A stretch of DNA of 64,000 nt from Dinghuibacter silviterrae (GCF_004366355.1 NZ_SODV01000001.1:124001-188000), one strand, 5' to 3'; counted from the stretch's first letter, positions 34,985 through 44,680 are shown. Numbers and translations: made by a program. Notes: generated by a model not told the origin, from the sequence alone.

Positions 34985-36208
34985 TCATTCGGTTGCACTG
35001 AGTTGCGGCGCCTCATACACCTGACCCCTCAACAGGTCCTCGAACACATCCCGCTTCCGGATCAGCCGGGCCTCACCCTTTTCCACCATCACCTCCGCCG
35101 GCCGCAGACGGGAGTTGAAGTTCGAGGACATCTCGAACCCGTAGGCCCCGGCATTATAGAAGACCAGGAGGTCGCCCTCCCGCACCTCGTTGAGCTTGCG
35201 GTCCCAGGCAAAGGTATCCGTTTCACAGATATGACCGACCACGGTATATATGCGTTCCGCGCCACCGGGGTTGGACAGGTTTTCTATCCGGTGATAGGCA
35301 TCGTAGAACATGGGACGAATCAGGTGGTTAAACCCGGAATTCACCCCCACGAAGACAGTGGCCGTGGTTTGCTTGATCACGTTTGCCTTGACCACCAGGT
35401 ATCCGGACTCGCTGACCAGGTATTTGCCCGGCTCGAACCAGACTTCCAGGGAACGGCCATATTCTTTTGAAAAGGCGGCAAAGGCCGCGCATACTTTTTT
35501 ACCCAGCGTGTCCACGTCGGTTTCCGGCTCGCCTTCCTGGTAGGGCACCTTAAACCCGCTGCCCAGGTCGATAAATTCCAGCCGGTCGAAGTGACGGGCC
35601 TCTTCGAACATGACCTCCAACCCCTGGAGAAAAACGTTCACGTCTTTGATTTCACTGCCGGTATGCATGTGCAGCCCGTTGACGTGGATCTTGAACGTCT
35701 TGACGATCCGCTCGATGTGCCGGATCTGGTGGATGGAAATCCCGAACTTGCTGTCCACGTGACCCGTGGAGATCTTATAGTTCCCACCTGCCATGATGTG
35801 GGGATTGAGCCGGATACACACCGGGTAAGAACCCCCGAACTTATTGCCAAACTGCTCCAGGATGGAGATGTTGTCGATGTTCAGCAGCACGCCCAGTTCC
35901 TTGGCCTGGACGATCTCTTCCAGGTCCACGCAATTGGGCGTGAACAGGATGTTCCCGGGCTCGAAACCGGCCAGGAGACCCAGCTTCACTTCGTTGATGC
36001 TGACGCAATCCAGCCCGGCGCCCAAAGCGCGCATATACCGAAGTACATTGATATTGGTCAGGGCCTTACAGGCGTAGAAAAAGCGCGCGCTGCAAGCCGA
36101 AAAAGCACGTTGCAGCTTGCCATATTGGATGGCAATTTTATCGGCGTCGTATATATATACAGGGGTCCCGTATTCACGGGCAATATGGATCAGTTGTTCG
36201 TTGGTCAT
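34985..36208 (-). CDS. lysA: Diaminopimelate decarboxylase
   Basis: A 407-residue PLP enzyme converting meso-diaminopimelate to lysine. Lys48 in FFYACKAL binds PLP; HTGSEIKD is the phosphate-site region after strand 6, GSGFKVPYQ follows, and CETDTFAWDR with GAYGFEMSSNFNSRLRPAEV near the end give the partner-subunit catalytic Cys and the substrate loop. It acts in the alanine-racemase-like fold-III family as a dimer. The length and all motifs are complete. It sits between scpB (18 bases) and the thioredoxin gene (1 base). Confidence 0.97.
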   Translation of the reverse strand: MTNEQLIHIAREYGTPVYIYDADKIAIQYGKLQRAFSACSARFFYACKALTNINVLRYMRALGAGLDCVSINEVKLGLLAGFEPGNILFTPNCVDLEEIVQAKELGVLLNIDNISILEQFGNKFGGSYPVCIRLNPHIMAGGNYKISTGHVDSKFGISIHQIRHIERIVKTFKIHVNGLHMHTGSEIKDVNVFLQGLEVMFEEARHFDRLEFIDLGSGFKVPYQEGEPETDVDTLGKKVCAAFAAFSKEYGRSLEVWFEPGKYLVSESGYLVVKANVIKQTTATVFVGVNSGFNHLIRPMFYDAYHRIENLSNPGGAERIYTVVGHICETDTFAWDRKLNEVREGDLLVFYNAGAYGFEMSSNFNSRLRPAEVMVEKGEARLIRKRDVFEDLLRGQVYEAPQLSATE

Positions 36209-36226
36209 TGGGAAAAAATTTGTCAG

Positions 36227-36946
36227 TCAGGACTCGGGATCTGGTTGTTGTTCTTCTTCAGTGGTCTGTTCGGGCTCGTCGCCCTTTGCGCCCGCCACGA
36301 GGTCGCCGCTGGCGCTCACCGACAACCGGTCTTCCTCCTCCAGGCGATCGGTCTCAACAGGATGGTCATTCGTCACGACAAAGGGCAACACCGGTTGCTC
36401 CAAAAGGACCTCCTTGATCGTAGGCAGCTCCGCGGCCGAATTCAACCCGAAATAGTCCATAAAGGTCCGCGAGGTCGAATACACCAGGGGTTTACCCGGC
36501 AACTCCTCATTCCTGCCGGAGATGACGATCAGCTCCTTCTCCAGGAGCTTCTGCACGGAATAGTCGCTGTTGACACCGCGGATCGATTCGATCTCTCCTT
36601 TGGTGATGGGCTGTTTATAGGCGATGATGGCCAGTGTCTCCAGGGCCGCGGCGCTCAACCGTTTGAGGAACTTGTCCCCGACCAGGAGCGCCACCGTTTT
36701 GTGGTATTCCTTTTTGGTCAGGAACTGCCAGCCACCGCCGCTTTCCCGGACCTCGAAGGGATAAAACTCCGAAGCGTATTTCTCGCGGATGGCTTCCAGC
36801 GCCGCCTCGACCTGTTCGGGCACCGCCCGGTCTTCGATAAAGCCAAGGGCGTTGTTGACCAGGTCGAGCAATTCGGCATTGGTCAACGGTTTGTCGCTCG
36901 CAAAGATCAACACTTCGATATGGGGAATGATCTGGCTTAGCTCCAT
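36227..36946 (-). CDS. scpB: Segregation and condensation protein B
   Basis: A 239-residue ScpB started at 36946 (MELSQIIPHIEVLIFASDKPL); longer in-frame codons upstream lie in atpG. Two winged-helix domains are visible: residues 1-90, and LSAAALETLAIIAYKQPITKGEIESIRGVNSD at about 95-130, the signature of the family. The C-terminal 60 residues are acidic and low-complexity (EEEQQPDPES at the end). ScpB dimers join ScpA and SMC to condense and segregate chromosomes. scpA is not in this window. It follows atpG by 7 bases. Confidence 0.97.
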   Translation of the reverse strand: MELSQIIPHIEVLIFASDKPLTNAELLDLVNNALGFIEDRAVPEQVEAALEAIREKYASEFYPFEVRESGGGWQFLTKKEYHKTVALLVGDKFLKRLSAAALETLAIIAYKQPITKGEIESIRGVNSDYSVQKLLEKELIVISGRNEELPGKPLVYSTSRTFMDYFGLNSAAELPTIKEVLLEQPVLPFVVTNDHPVETDRLEEEDRLSVSASGDLVAGAKGDEPEQTTEEEQQPDPES

Positions 36947-36953
36947 AATTGCA

Positions 36954-37835
36954 TCAGCCTTGTAAGGCGGCTGCCCCGCTGACGATCTCGGTAAGTTCGG
37001 TGGTAATGGCCGCCTGGCGGGCCCGGTTGTACGAAATCTTGAGGTTGCGCAAGAGCTCGTTGGCATTTTCGGTGGCCTTGTCCATGGCGGTCATCCTGGC
37101 CCCGTGCTCCGAAGCATTGGCGTCCAGGACGGCCTTGAACAACTGGGTATTGAGGATCTTCGGCATGAGCTCGGCCACGAGCGCTTCTTTGGAAGGGTCG
37201 AAAATAAAGTCCGCCTTTTTGGCGCCGGCCTTGCTCTCCACCTTGGCGATGGGGAGGAAAGGCTCCACCTTGAAGACCTGGGTGGCAGCGTTGCGGAATT
37301 CGCTATAGACGATCTCCACGGCGTCGAATTCCTTGTCCAGGAAGGCCTTCATGGCCGCCTGGGCGGCCTGTTGGACCTGCTCGAAGGACAGGTGCAGGAA
37401 AATGTCTTTGTAGGAGGCGCTCACCTTGAACCGGTTGCGCTCGAAATATTCAAAGCCTTTTTTACCAATACCCCAGACCGTGACCTTTCCGGCGGCTAAG
37501 GCAGCCGGGTATTTCTGTTGCATGGACTGGCGGGCCAATTTGATCACGTTCGAGTTATAGCTCCCGCAGGTACCGCGGTCGGATGTGATGACAATGTACA
37601 ATACGCGTTCTACCGGCCGTTGGGTCGCCAGGTTCAGCCCCAGATCTCCATCCGTGTTGCTCACGATATTGGCCAGCACTTCCTGCAGCTTCTGGGCGTA
37701 GGGACGCATCTGGAGGATGGCGTCCTGGGCGCGGCGCAGCTTGGCGGCGCTCACCATTTTCAATGCCTTGGTGATCTGCTGGGTTCCCTGGATGGATTTG
37801 ATGCGGAGGCGTACTTCTTTTAACTGACCACTCAT
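36954..37835 (-). CDS. atpG: F1 ATP synthase gamma subunit
   Basis: A 293-residue gamma subunit, the rotating shaft of the ATP synthase. The N-terminal helix MSGQLKEVRLRIKSIQGTQQITKALKMVSAAKLRRAQ and the C-terminal EHGARMTAMDKATENANELLRNLKISYNRARQAAITTELTEIV are the conserved coiled coil (described in two parts), with ITSDRGTCGSYN in the central domain. The start at 37835 is clear from alignment to the family. Unusually, no other atp gene is adjacent: an MFS gene lies upstream and scpB downstream. A good consensus promoter sits just upstream. Confidence 0.97.
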   Translation of the reverse strand: MSGQLKEVRLRIKSIQGTQQITKALKMVSAAKLRRAQDAILQMRPYAQKLQEVLANIVSNTDGDLGLNLATQRPVERVLYIVITSDRGTCGSYNSNVIKLARQSMQQKYPAALAAGKVTVWGIGKKGFEYFERNRFKVSASYKDIFLHLSFEQVQQAAQAAMKAFLDKEFDAVEIVYSEFRNAATQVFKVEPFLPIAKVESKAGAKKADFIFDPSKEALVAELMPKILNTQLFKAVLDANASEHGARMTAMDKATENANELLRNLKISYNRARQAAITTELTEIVSGAAALQG

Positions 37836-37854
37836 AACTGGTAAAAATTGGGGG

Positions 37855-37890
37855 CAAAGGTAAGCGAAAACAGGGGAAATACCTACAAAA
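37855..37890 (-). promoter_or_regulatory. Candidate promoter for the atpG-scpB-lysA operon
   Basis: On the minus strand TACCTTTG (37862-37855) matches the TAnnTTTG -7 consensus exactly. TTTTG at 37890-37886 could be the -33 element, with a spacing of 23 bases, slightly long. The atpG start codon is 20 bases downstream of the -7 box. The -33 lies over the end of the MFS gene, so the operon has a promoter of its own. Confidence 0.5.
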
Positions 37891-39076
37891 CGGCTCTTCC
37901 CCGGGATATTCTCGCCACGGGTCCGTTCCCGAACGATTCCAACAGGACGGCCACCGCCGCCACGGAGATCAGCCCCAGCCCCGACAGACAAACCCCGGTC
38001 CAGCCCCCCGCATTCCAGGCCAGGCTGCCCAGGGTCGACCCCAGGGTCCCCCCAATGAAGTACGAGGTCATATAGATGGTGTTCAACCGCGTCCTGGCTT
38101 CCGGCAGCAACCGGTAGTTCCGGGCCAGGTTGGGGACGTGTGCGCACTGCACGCCGATGTCCAGTAAAATGACCCCCGCCACGACGATGCCTACGCTCCA
38201 ATCGGCCCTAAACAGGATCAAAAACCCCAGGATCATCAGCCCGATCCCGATCCGGATGGGGACAACGGCGCTGCGCCTGTCCGCGATACGGCCCACCAGC
38301 GGGCTGGCCAGGGCGCCACCGGCCCCGATCACACCAAACAAGCCGATCACCGAAAGGCTGTACCCGAAAGGCGGGGCTTCCAGGAAAAAAGCGAGGGTCG
38401 CCCAGAAGGCGGAGACCGCCGCAAACAGCGAGGCCCCGATGAGCGAACTTTGGCGGATAACCGGTTGCGTCCTTAAAAGGTGCCACAGGGATGTCATCAA
38501 CTCCCGATATGAACCCTTAAAGGACGGCCGCTCGGACGGCAAAGTGGCGTTCAATAGCAATGCCATCACCACCATCAACCCCGAAGCCACGTAGTATACG
38601 CCCCTCCAGCCCAATTCCTGGGCCACAAAACCCGCCAGCGTCCGCGACAACAGGATCCCCGTCAGCAGGCCGCCCATCATGGAGCCCACGACCCGCCCGC
38701 GTTCCTCTTCTTTGGCCAGTTGGGCGGCAAAGGGGATGAATACCTGGCAGGCCGTGGTGGATATCCCGACCACCAGGGACGCCGCCTTCAACCAGCCGAT
38801 GGTGGGCGACATGGCCGCGCCCAGCATCGCCACGGCCGCAAACCAGTGCATCCATACAATGAGCTTATTCCGGCTGATCATATCGCCTAAGGGAACAATA
38901 AAGAAAAGACCGAGCAGGTAACCCGCCTGGGTGAAAATATTGACAAAGGCCGCCGAGCGTTCGCTAACGGCAAAACTCCGGGACAATTCGCCCAAAAGCG
39001 GCTGGCAGTAATAGATATTTCCTACGAGAATGGCGCATCCCGTCGCCATGATGTACCTCAGCTTATTGGTCAGCAT
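37883..39076 (-). CDS. MFS transporter
   Basis: A 397-residue major-facilitator permease started at 39076 (MLTNKLRYIMATGCAILVGN). About 12 hydrophobic segments are visible; GDMISRNKLIVW after TM2 is the loop 2-3 signature (GDxxSRRKxI), and NYRLLPEARTRLNTIYMTSYFIGGTLGS in the second half resembles sugar-efflux or DHA1-type members (described in part). Related to the YdhP/AraJ-like 'MFS transporter' group of Bacteroidota. Substrate unknown; sugar or drug efflux are the usual guesses. Confidence 0.88.
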   Translation of the reverse strand: MLTNKLRYIMATGCAILVGNIYYCQPLLGELSRSFAVSERSAAFVNIFTQAGYLLGLFFIVPLGDMISRNKLIVWMHWFAAVAMLGAAMSPTIGWLKAASLVVGISTTACQVFIPFAAQLAKEEERGRVVGSMMGGLLTGILLSRTLAGFVAQELGWRGVYYVASGLMVVMALLLNATLPSERPSFKGSYRELMTSLWHLLRTQPVIRQSSLIGASLFAAVSAFWATLAFFLEAPPFGYSLSVIGLFGVIGAGGALASPLVGRIADRRSAVVPIRIGIGLMILGFLILFRADWSVGIVVAGVILLDIGVQCAHVPNLARNYRLLPEARTRLNTIYMTSYFIGGTLGSTLGSLAWNAGGWTGVCLSGLGLISVAAVAVLLESFGNGPVARISRGRAVL

Positions 39077-39083
39077 AATGATG

Positions 39084-39116
39084 CAAAAATAAGCCGGCCC
39101 CCGCGCCCGGATCAAA
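39084..39116 (-). promoter_or_regulatory. Candidate promoter for the MFS gene
   Basis: On the minus strand TATTTTTG (39091-39084) matches TAnnTTTG and TTTG (39116-39113) gives a -33 element 21 bases away, close to the Bacteroidota consensus. The start codon is only 8 bases from the -7 box, implying a very short or absent leader. Confidence 0.45.
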
Positions 39117-39146
39117 CCATTGATTACAAAAATCAAACATTCGGGT

Positions 39147-41963
39147 TTACTGTGGCATGACCATTACCCCGTCCCTAGGCTTGACCGTTTTTTGTATACC
39201 CTTGAATTTCTGGAATTTATAAGCAAAACTCAGCATGACATAGCGGTTCAGCACACTGCTCTGGACATCCTGTGTGTACGTCCCGGTGGAGGTCCGGGAG
39301 ATGCTCGCGTTGCTGTTGAAAAGGTCGTTGACCCCCAGCCGGATCACCCCTTTTCTTTTGAGGACGCGTTGTTCCAGCCAGACATTCATCAGCGCTATGT
39401 TTTTACCGATCCCGGCCTGAAGCCCCTCATTCAGGCTATACCGGAACTCGTAGTTGAGACTAAAGGTCTTTAAAAAGTCCACCCGGCCCGTTTGCGTAAA
39501 GGCCCAGGTACTGAAGGTCCCGGTCCCCATGGTGTCCAGGGCATAGTGTGTCCAGTTGCCGGTATAATTGACCCCGGCCGTCAGCTCCAGCCATTGTTTG
39601 CGGTAATATTCCACGGTCGCGCTTTGAAACACCACCCAGTTGTGCCCGGTGCTGGGGAGGCTACTTACGAAGCTGGCGTGGTCGGGGTTCTGCACCAGGC
39701 TGACGTCGTTGGTATAGGTCGCGTTCCCGATAAACGTCAACACCCACGTGCGGTGCTTGAAGGGCTCGGAGAACACATACAGGGCGTTGACGTTGTAATA
39801 GCCGTTGAGGTTCTGGGGACGGTTGGCCTGCCCGGTGTCGGCTAAGATGATGGTGTTGTTGACGATGCGGTGCCGGATAATGCTGGCGTTGAGAAAGGTA
39901 AACAGCATTTTGCCGGTACCCAGGTTGAACTGGTTGTAGTTGGCGCTGAAGGTGTGCGTATACTGTGGCTTCAGGTCCGGGTTCCCGTACGTGATGAACA
40001 AGGGGTTGCTGTAGTCCGCCAGGGGCTGGAGCTGGGTGATGGACGGCTGGCTGATCGCGGTGTTGTAGCGGAAGGTGAAAATCTTTGTCCGGGCAAAGTT
40101 GTACGTAAAGGTCGCCTGCGGCAAAAAGTTCACGCGGCTTTGCGCGGTGGCCGGCAGGGTATCCTTCAGGTCCGATCCCCCCGTCAGAGAGGTGGGCTGC
40201 AATCCAAAGCCGATCGTATAATTGTATTTCTTTTTATTCTCCCGGAAATTGAGCCCCGCCTGGTGGGTGATAAAGTGAGAGGTATACGCGTTGCTCAACT
40301 GGGGGCTAAAAAAGCTTCCCGTGTCCGTCACCAGGTAGGTGCGCTTGTCGTTGTAGCTGGTGGCGTTGTTATACAGATAGTACGCCTCCATCGATTTGTC
40401 TTTGGACAGCGGTTCCGTATAAGAAAAACGGACGCCGTTGTTGCTCGTCCTCGTGTGCAGGTTATAGTGCTGGTGCAGGGAATCCACCACCCCCTGCCCG
40501 GTGGTCAGGTTGTCGTCCTGCTCACTCGTTGTCGACGTACCCAGGTTGGCGTTGACGGAAAACGTCCGTCCCGGCCGTTCGAACCGGTGACGGAAAAGAA
40601 TGGTCCCGCTTAGGTTCGGGCTGCTGTTGGACCCCTGGTAGGCCTGGATCCCGCCACCCGACACCACCTTTTGGGCATCCAGGCTGGTAAAGTCCATATT
40701 GTTGTCCTGGTTCATCGTGGCGTAGGTCAGCACGGGGCTGATCTTCATCGAGTTCACAGAGTCGATCGTGTATTCGATGTTTAGGTAGAACCGGTGGTTT
40801 TGCTGGATCGTCCGGGTGTGCTGATGTTGATTCCGGTAATACGTGGAATCGGGGAAAAAGTATTGCTGCGCCGTCTGCTGATCCATCACCGTGGACCCGT
40901 ATCCATACAGGTAACTGCCATACACGCTCAGCTTTTTTCCCCACTGGTCCACGTAGTTCACGCCCCCCGAGTGCGCCGTCGTTACCCCCGTCTGGTTGCT
41001 GTTACCCCCCGCCGACATAAAACCCATGTCCCCGTTGTTGGCCATGTTGGTTAGGGAATTAGCCCCTCCCGTGTTGGACATGGTGTTCATATAGTTGCTC
41101 ATAAATCCCCCCATACCCAAAGACAGCCCCGGCGTATTAAAGGAGAAAAGGTTGCTGTTGATGTTATTGGAGTTACCGATCAAAGACAACTGCTGGTCGT
41201 TGTTAAACCGGTTGGCCGTAAGGCTCGCCTGGTAGCGACCGTCGGTTCCGCCCCCGGCCGTAGCCCGGGCGAAATACCCCCCGTTGACCCCTTTTTTCAG
41301 GGTGATGTTGATGATCTTTGTCCGCTGCCCGTCGTCAAAACCCGAAAACTTCGCCTGGTCGCTCTTTTCATCGATCACCTGGACCTTTTCCACGATGTCG
41401 GCCGGCAGGTTCTTTGTCGCCATTTTCGGATCGCTCCCAAAAAAGTCTTTCCCATTGACCTTGATCTTTGTCACCGTCTGTCCGCCCGCCGTGACCGACC
41501 CGTCCGCGCCTACCTGTATCCCCGGCATTTTTTTAAAAAGGTCTTCGACCGTCGCATCTTCTTTTACGGTGTAGGCGCTCGCCCTGTATTCGATCGTGTC
41601 CGTCTTCAGAACAATGGGCGGTGACTCGATGAGGATGTCCTTCATCCGCACAATAAAAGGCGCCAGGTCGATGGCGCCCACATCCGTTTGCATCGAGGCC
41701 GGGTACTGGTATGCCCGTGTCTGGTAGCCCACATAGCTAAACATCAGGACGAAGTCCCCCTTCGCCTCCCTGTGGATAAAAAACCGGCCCCGGCTATCGG
41801 TCAGCGTACGGGTGGAATCCTTCCCGCCCAGGTCCACAAAAGTCACTACCGCCCCTTCCATGGACTGGCCGGAAGCGGAATCCCGTACCACACCCGATAC
41901 AGGAGTCTGGCCCAGGGCGAGGTGGGCAACGAGAAAAGCGATGCAGGTGAACAGTGGTCTCAT
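39147..41963 (-). CDS. TonB-plug outer-membrane beta-barrel protein (OMP_b-brl_3 type), paralogue 1
   Basis: A 938-residue outer-membrane protein. The start at 41963 (MRPLFTCIAFLVAHLALGQ) gives a signal peptide; upstream in-frame codons lack one. Residues 20-100 are a regulatory-like beta domain (VSGVVRDSASGQSMEG). The plug has MPGIQVGADGSVTAGGQTVTKIKVNGKDFFGSDPKMATKNLP, given here only by its ends, and KVQVIDEKSDQAKFSGFDDG, both typical of this barrel family. After the plug comes an Asn/Met/Gly-rich loop (GGFMSNYMNTMSNTGG) that differs from the paralogues. No SusD partner. It lies 56 bases after paralogue 2 and may belong to the exporter operon. Confidence 0.88.
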   Translation of the reverse strand: MRPLFTCIAFLVAHLALGQTPVSGVVRDSASGQSMEGAVVTFVDLGGKDSTRTLTDSRGRFFIHREAKGDFVLMFSYVGYQTRAYQYPASMQTDVGAIDLAPFIVRMKDILIESPPIVLKTDTIEYRASAYTVKEDATVEDLFKKMPGIQVGADGSVTAGGQTVTKIKVNGKDFFGSDPKMATKNLPADIVEKVQVIDEKSDQAKFSGFDDGQRTKIINITLKKGVNGGYFARATAGGGTDGRYQASLTANRFNNDQQLSLIGNSNNINSNLFSFNTPGLSLGMGGFMSNYMNTMSNTGGANSLTNMANNGDMGFMSAGGNSNQTGVTTAHSGGVNYVDQWGKKLSVYGSYLYGYGSTVMDQQTAQQYFFPDSTYYRNQHQHTRTIQQNHRFYLNIEYTIDSVNSMKISPVLTYATMNQDNNMDFTSLDAQKVVSGGGIQAYQGSNSSPNLSGTILFRHRFERPGRTFSVNANLGTSTTSEQDDNLTTGQGVVDSLHQHYNLHTRTSNNGVRFSYTEPLSKDKSMEAYYLYNNATSYNDKRTYLVTDTGSFFSPQLSNAYTSHFITHQAGLNFRENKKKYNYTIGFGLQPTSLTGGSDLKDTLPATAQSRVNFLPQATFTYNFARTKIFTFRYNTAISQPSITQLQPLADYSNPLFITYGNPDLKPQYTHTFSANYNQFNLGTGKMLFTFLNASIIRHRIVNNTIILADTGQANRPQNLNGYYNVNALYVFSEPFKHRTWVLTFIGNATYTNDVSLVQNPDHASFVSSLPSTGHNWVVFQSATVEYYRKQWLELTAGVNYTGNWTHYALDTMGTGTFSTWAFTQTGRVDFLKTFSLNYEFRYSLNEGLQAGIGKNIALMNVWLEQRVLKRKGVIRLGVNDLFNSNASISRTSTGTYTQDVQSSVLNRYVMLSFAYKFQKFKGIQKTVKPRDGVMVMPQ

Positions 41964-42019
41964 GGTTGGGAGCGTCATACACAATATAGGATGCAAAAAC
42001 CACGAATTTGTTACACCCG

Positions 42020-44680
42020 TCACCTGCTTACGCCGCCCGGCATTTTTGCACCCGCGCGAATTTGTTGGAACTTCCAGGTGAACGAAGCCAGGACAAACCT
42101 GCCCATGACCGTATTTTGATCGTCTTCCGTATACCCTTGGCCCCACCCATGGGAATACCCCACGGCGTTGTCGAACAAGTCGTTGACCGACAGGGCCAGG
42201 ATGCCTTTTTCATGGAGAATACGCTTTTCCAGGACCATGCTCATCAGGGTAATCGTCGGGCTGACGCCAGGGGGGACATTCTCGTTGATGGTGTAGGAAA
42301 AAGTATACCGCAACGACAGGTCCCCGATGACATCCACGCGTCCTTCCTGTCTAAAGGCCCAGGAGGATACACGGTTGGCAGCCGTAGCCGCCAGGGAATA
42401 CACACTGTTGTTAAACGTATATACCCCCTCCGAGGTCAGGTCCAGCCATTTGCCCATGGTCACCATCAGGCGCAACCCCTGCGCACCCGTCCAGTTTTTT
42501 CCGGTATTGCGCACCCCGGACTGGAGGCTGACGTTTTGGTTATACCCCAGGCTGCCGTTGGCCGACAGGGTAAACTGTCGACCCCAAAAGGGCCGCGAGT
42601 AGTTATAGGAACTCCCGATCGAGTAATTGCCCTGTATGTTCACCGGCTGGACCACCTGTTTGCCGCCGGTGAGCAGGGTGATGTTGCTGACGATCGCGTT
42701 TTGCTGGACGGTGGAGTACCCGTTTAGAAAAAACGAGCGCCCCGTAAGCCGGTCCAGGTCGTTATAGCTGACCCGGAAGTTGTGGTTGAACGAGGGTTTC
42801 AGGTTGGGATTCCCTTCGGCCACAAAAAGTGGGTTGGTATAATCCGGCACGGGTTGAAGTTGCGCGATGCTGGGTTGCTGGGTAGCGCCATTGTAATAAA
42901 AGTGGATCCGCCTGTTGGCGCTGAACTGGTAGTAAAAACTGGCGACGGGCACCACCTCCAGAGAGGGCTGCCGGAACGTCCGGGGCGTGTCCATGATAAC
43001 CGAACGGCTGTCCAGGAGGGTAGGCTGAACCCCCAGCCCCACCTGGTAGTTGTACTTTTTATTCCCCTGGCGGAAATTCACGGCGATCCTGTGGGTGACC
43101 AACACATTGTCAAACGAATTGGTGAGGCTGTCGTTCAGGGATTTATTGAGCGCACTGATGTCGTAAACGTCTTTCGCGGACAGGTTTTCGTTGCGGTTAT
43201 AGTTATACGACACCTCCATGCTTTTGTTCTTCCCAAGGGGTTCGACATAGTTGAGGCTGGCGGAATACTGTTGTTTCCGGGTATGGATGTCGCTGGTCTG
43301 CCAAATCGTATCCAACAGGGAAGGCGTGTAAATGTGGTTGGTGGAGAAATTATTGTCGGTTTCCCGGACGGGACCGGGTCCCGCGCTGACATTGGCGGTT
43401 AGGGCCCGCCCCGGTTTTCCAAACCGGTGCAGCCAGGTCACCGTTCCTGAAAGGTTGGGCGATGTGTTGTCCGCGCTGTACGCCTGGGTCCCCTGGCTCG
43501 TCGTATCGCCGGCCGCATCCTCGAAGCTGAAGGCGTTGGCCGTCTGCCGGTGGTTGATGCCATAGTTCAGGCTGGGGCGAAAAATCACGGTATCATTTTT
43601 GCCCACGCCATAACCCAAAGCCATTTGGATAGAATGGGTCTGCTGACGGCTGTCCGAGTGCACATCCTGCAGATAGATATACGAGGTATCCAGGAAATAT
43701 TCCCGCCTGGACCACTGATCCGTAATGGAATGGCTCGTGCTGTAATTGTAGCTGCCGGTGAGCGTCAGGTGAGCCGCCAGCTTTCCCGAAAAGTTCACGC
43801 CCATCGAAGCGGCATTATTGTCCGGGGGGCCGGAGGTGGTCGCCCCCGATGTAATATTGGTCCCGTTGGTATTGTTGGCGCCCCCGATCAAGGCCAGTTG
43901 CTGATCCTGGTCGAAGCGAAAAGCCCGCACCGCGCTCAGGTAACGGCCATCGTTTCCGGCCCCGGCGGTCAGGTTCCCAAAATAGGAGTCCATCCGGTTC
44001 TTTTTGATGGAGAGGTTAATCACCTGTTCCCTTTCCCCGTCGTCAAACCCCGTCAGTTTAGCTTGCTCACTTTTGTCGTCGATCACCTGTATTTTGTCGA
44101 TGATCTCCGCGGGTATGTTTTGCGTGGCCAGTTTCGGGTCCCCCAGGAAAAAGTCTTTCCCGCCGATCCTGATCTTTGTCACGGGCCGGCCGTAGGCGGT
44201 AATATTGCCGTTTTGGTCTACCTGTATACCGGGCAGCTTCCGGAGCAGGTCTTCCAGCACGGCGTCCTTTCGTACAGGATAGGCATCCGACCGGTATTCC
44301 ACCGTGTCTTCCTTGAGCCGTATGGCAGGCGCCTCGATCACGACTTCCTGCATCTCACGCACCTGGGGGACCAGGGCGGTATTGCCCAGGTCCCCCCTGG
44401 TTCCCGCCCGCAGCAAACGCGTCTGCGTGCGATAGCCTATAAAGCTCACCACGACGAAGACGTCCCCGGGGGGAACCTTTTTTATTTCGTAGATCCCTGA
44501 TGTATCTGTAGACACCCGGAGGGAATCCCTCCTGCCCTGGGCCACCACGCAAACCACCGCCCTTTCCAGGGGTTTGTGCGAAACCGAATCGGTAACCGTG
44601 CCCGACAAGGTCTGGGCCGACGCCCTCCACCCGATCAGCCCACCTATCACGGTTAGCACCAGCAGTATACTTGTCTTCAT
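42020..44680 (-). CDS. TonB-plug outer-membrane beta-barrel protein, paralogue 2
   Basis: An 886-residue paralogue of its neighbour. Signal peptide MKTSILLVLTVIGGLIGWRASAQ from the start at 44680, regulatory-like domain LSGTVTDSVSHKPLERAV, plug with LPGIQVDQNGNITAYGRPVT and KIQVIDDKSEQAKLTGFDDG, then a barrel ending FTWKFQQIRAG. The loop after the plug is a short Thr/Gly/Pro stretch (NITSGATTSGPPDNN). It starts 67 bases after the HlyD-like gene on the same strand, so the exporter genes and two barrels could form one transcript. Its function in that context is inferred: peptide passage, re-import or target receptor are all possible. Confidence 0.88.
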   Translation of the reverse strand: MKTSILLVLTVIGGLIGWRASAQTLSGTVTDSVSHKPLERAVVCVVAQGRRDSLRVSTDTSGIYEIKKVPPGDVFVVVSFIGYRTQTRLLRAGTRGDLGNTALVPQVREMQEVVIEAPAIRLKEDTVEYRSDAYPVRKDAVLEDLLRKLPGIQVDQNGNITAYGRPVTKIRIGGKDFFLGDPKLATQNIPAEIIDKIQVIDDKSEQAKLTGFDDGEREQVINLSIKKNRMDSYFGNLTAGAGNDGRYLSAVRAFRFDQDQQLALIGGANNTNGTNITSGATTSGPPDNNAASMGVNFSGKLAAHLTLTGSYNYSTSHSITDQWSRREYFLDTSYIYLQDVHSDSRQQTHSIQMALGYGVGKNDTVIFRPSLNYGINHRQTANAFSFEDAAGDTTSQGTQAYSADNTSPNLSGTVTWLHRFGKPGRALTANVSAGPGPVRETDNNFSTNHIYTPSLLDTIWQTSDIHTRKQQYSASLNYVEPLGKNKSMEVSYNYNRNENLSAKDVYDISALNKSLNDSLTNSFDNVLVTHRIAVNFRQGNKKYNYQVGLGVQPTLLDSRSVIMDTPRTFRQPSLEVVPVASFYYQFSANRRIHFYYNGATQQPSIAQLQPVPDYTNPLFVAEGNPNLKPSFNHNFRVSYNDLDRLTGRSFFLNGYSTVQQNAIVSNITLLTGGKQVVQPVNIQGNYSIGSSYNYSRPFWGRQFTLSANGSLGYNQNVSLQSGVRNTGKNWTGAQGLRLMVTMGKWLDLTSEGVYTFNNSVYSLAATAANRVSSWAFRQEGRVDVIGDLSLRYTFSYTINENVPPGVSPTITLMSMVLEKRILHEKGILALSVNDLFDNAVGYSHGWGQGYTEDDQNTVMGRFVLASFTWKFQQIRAGAKMPGGVSR

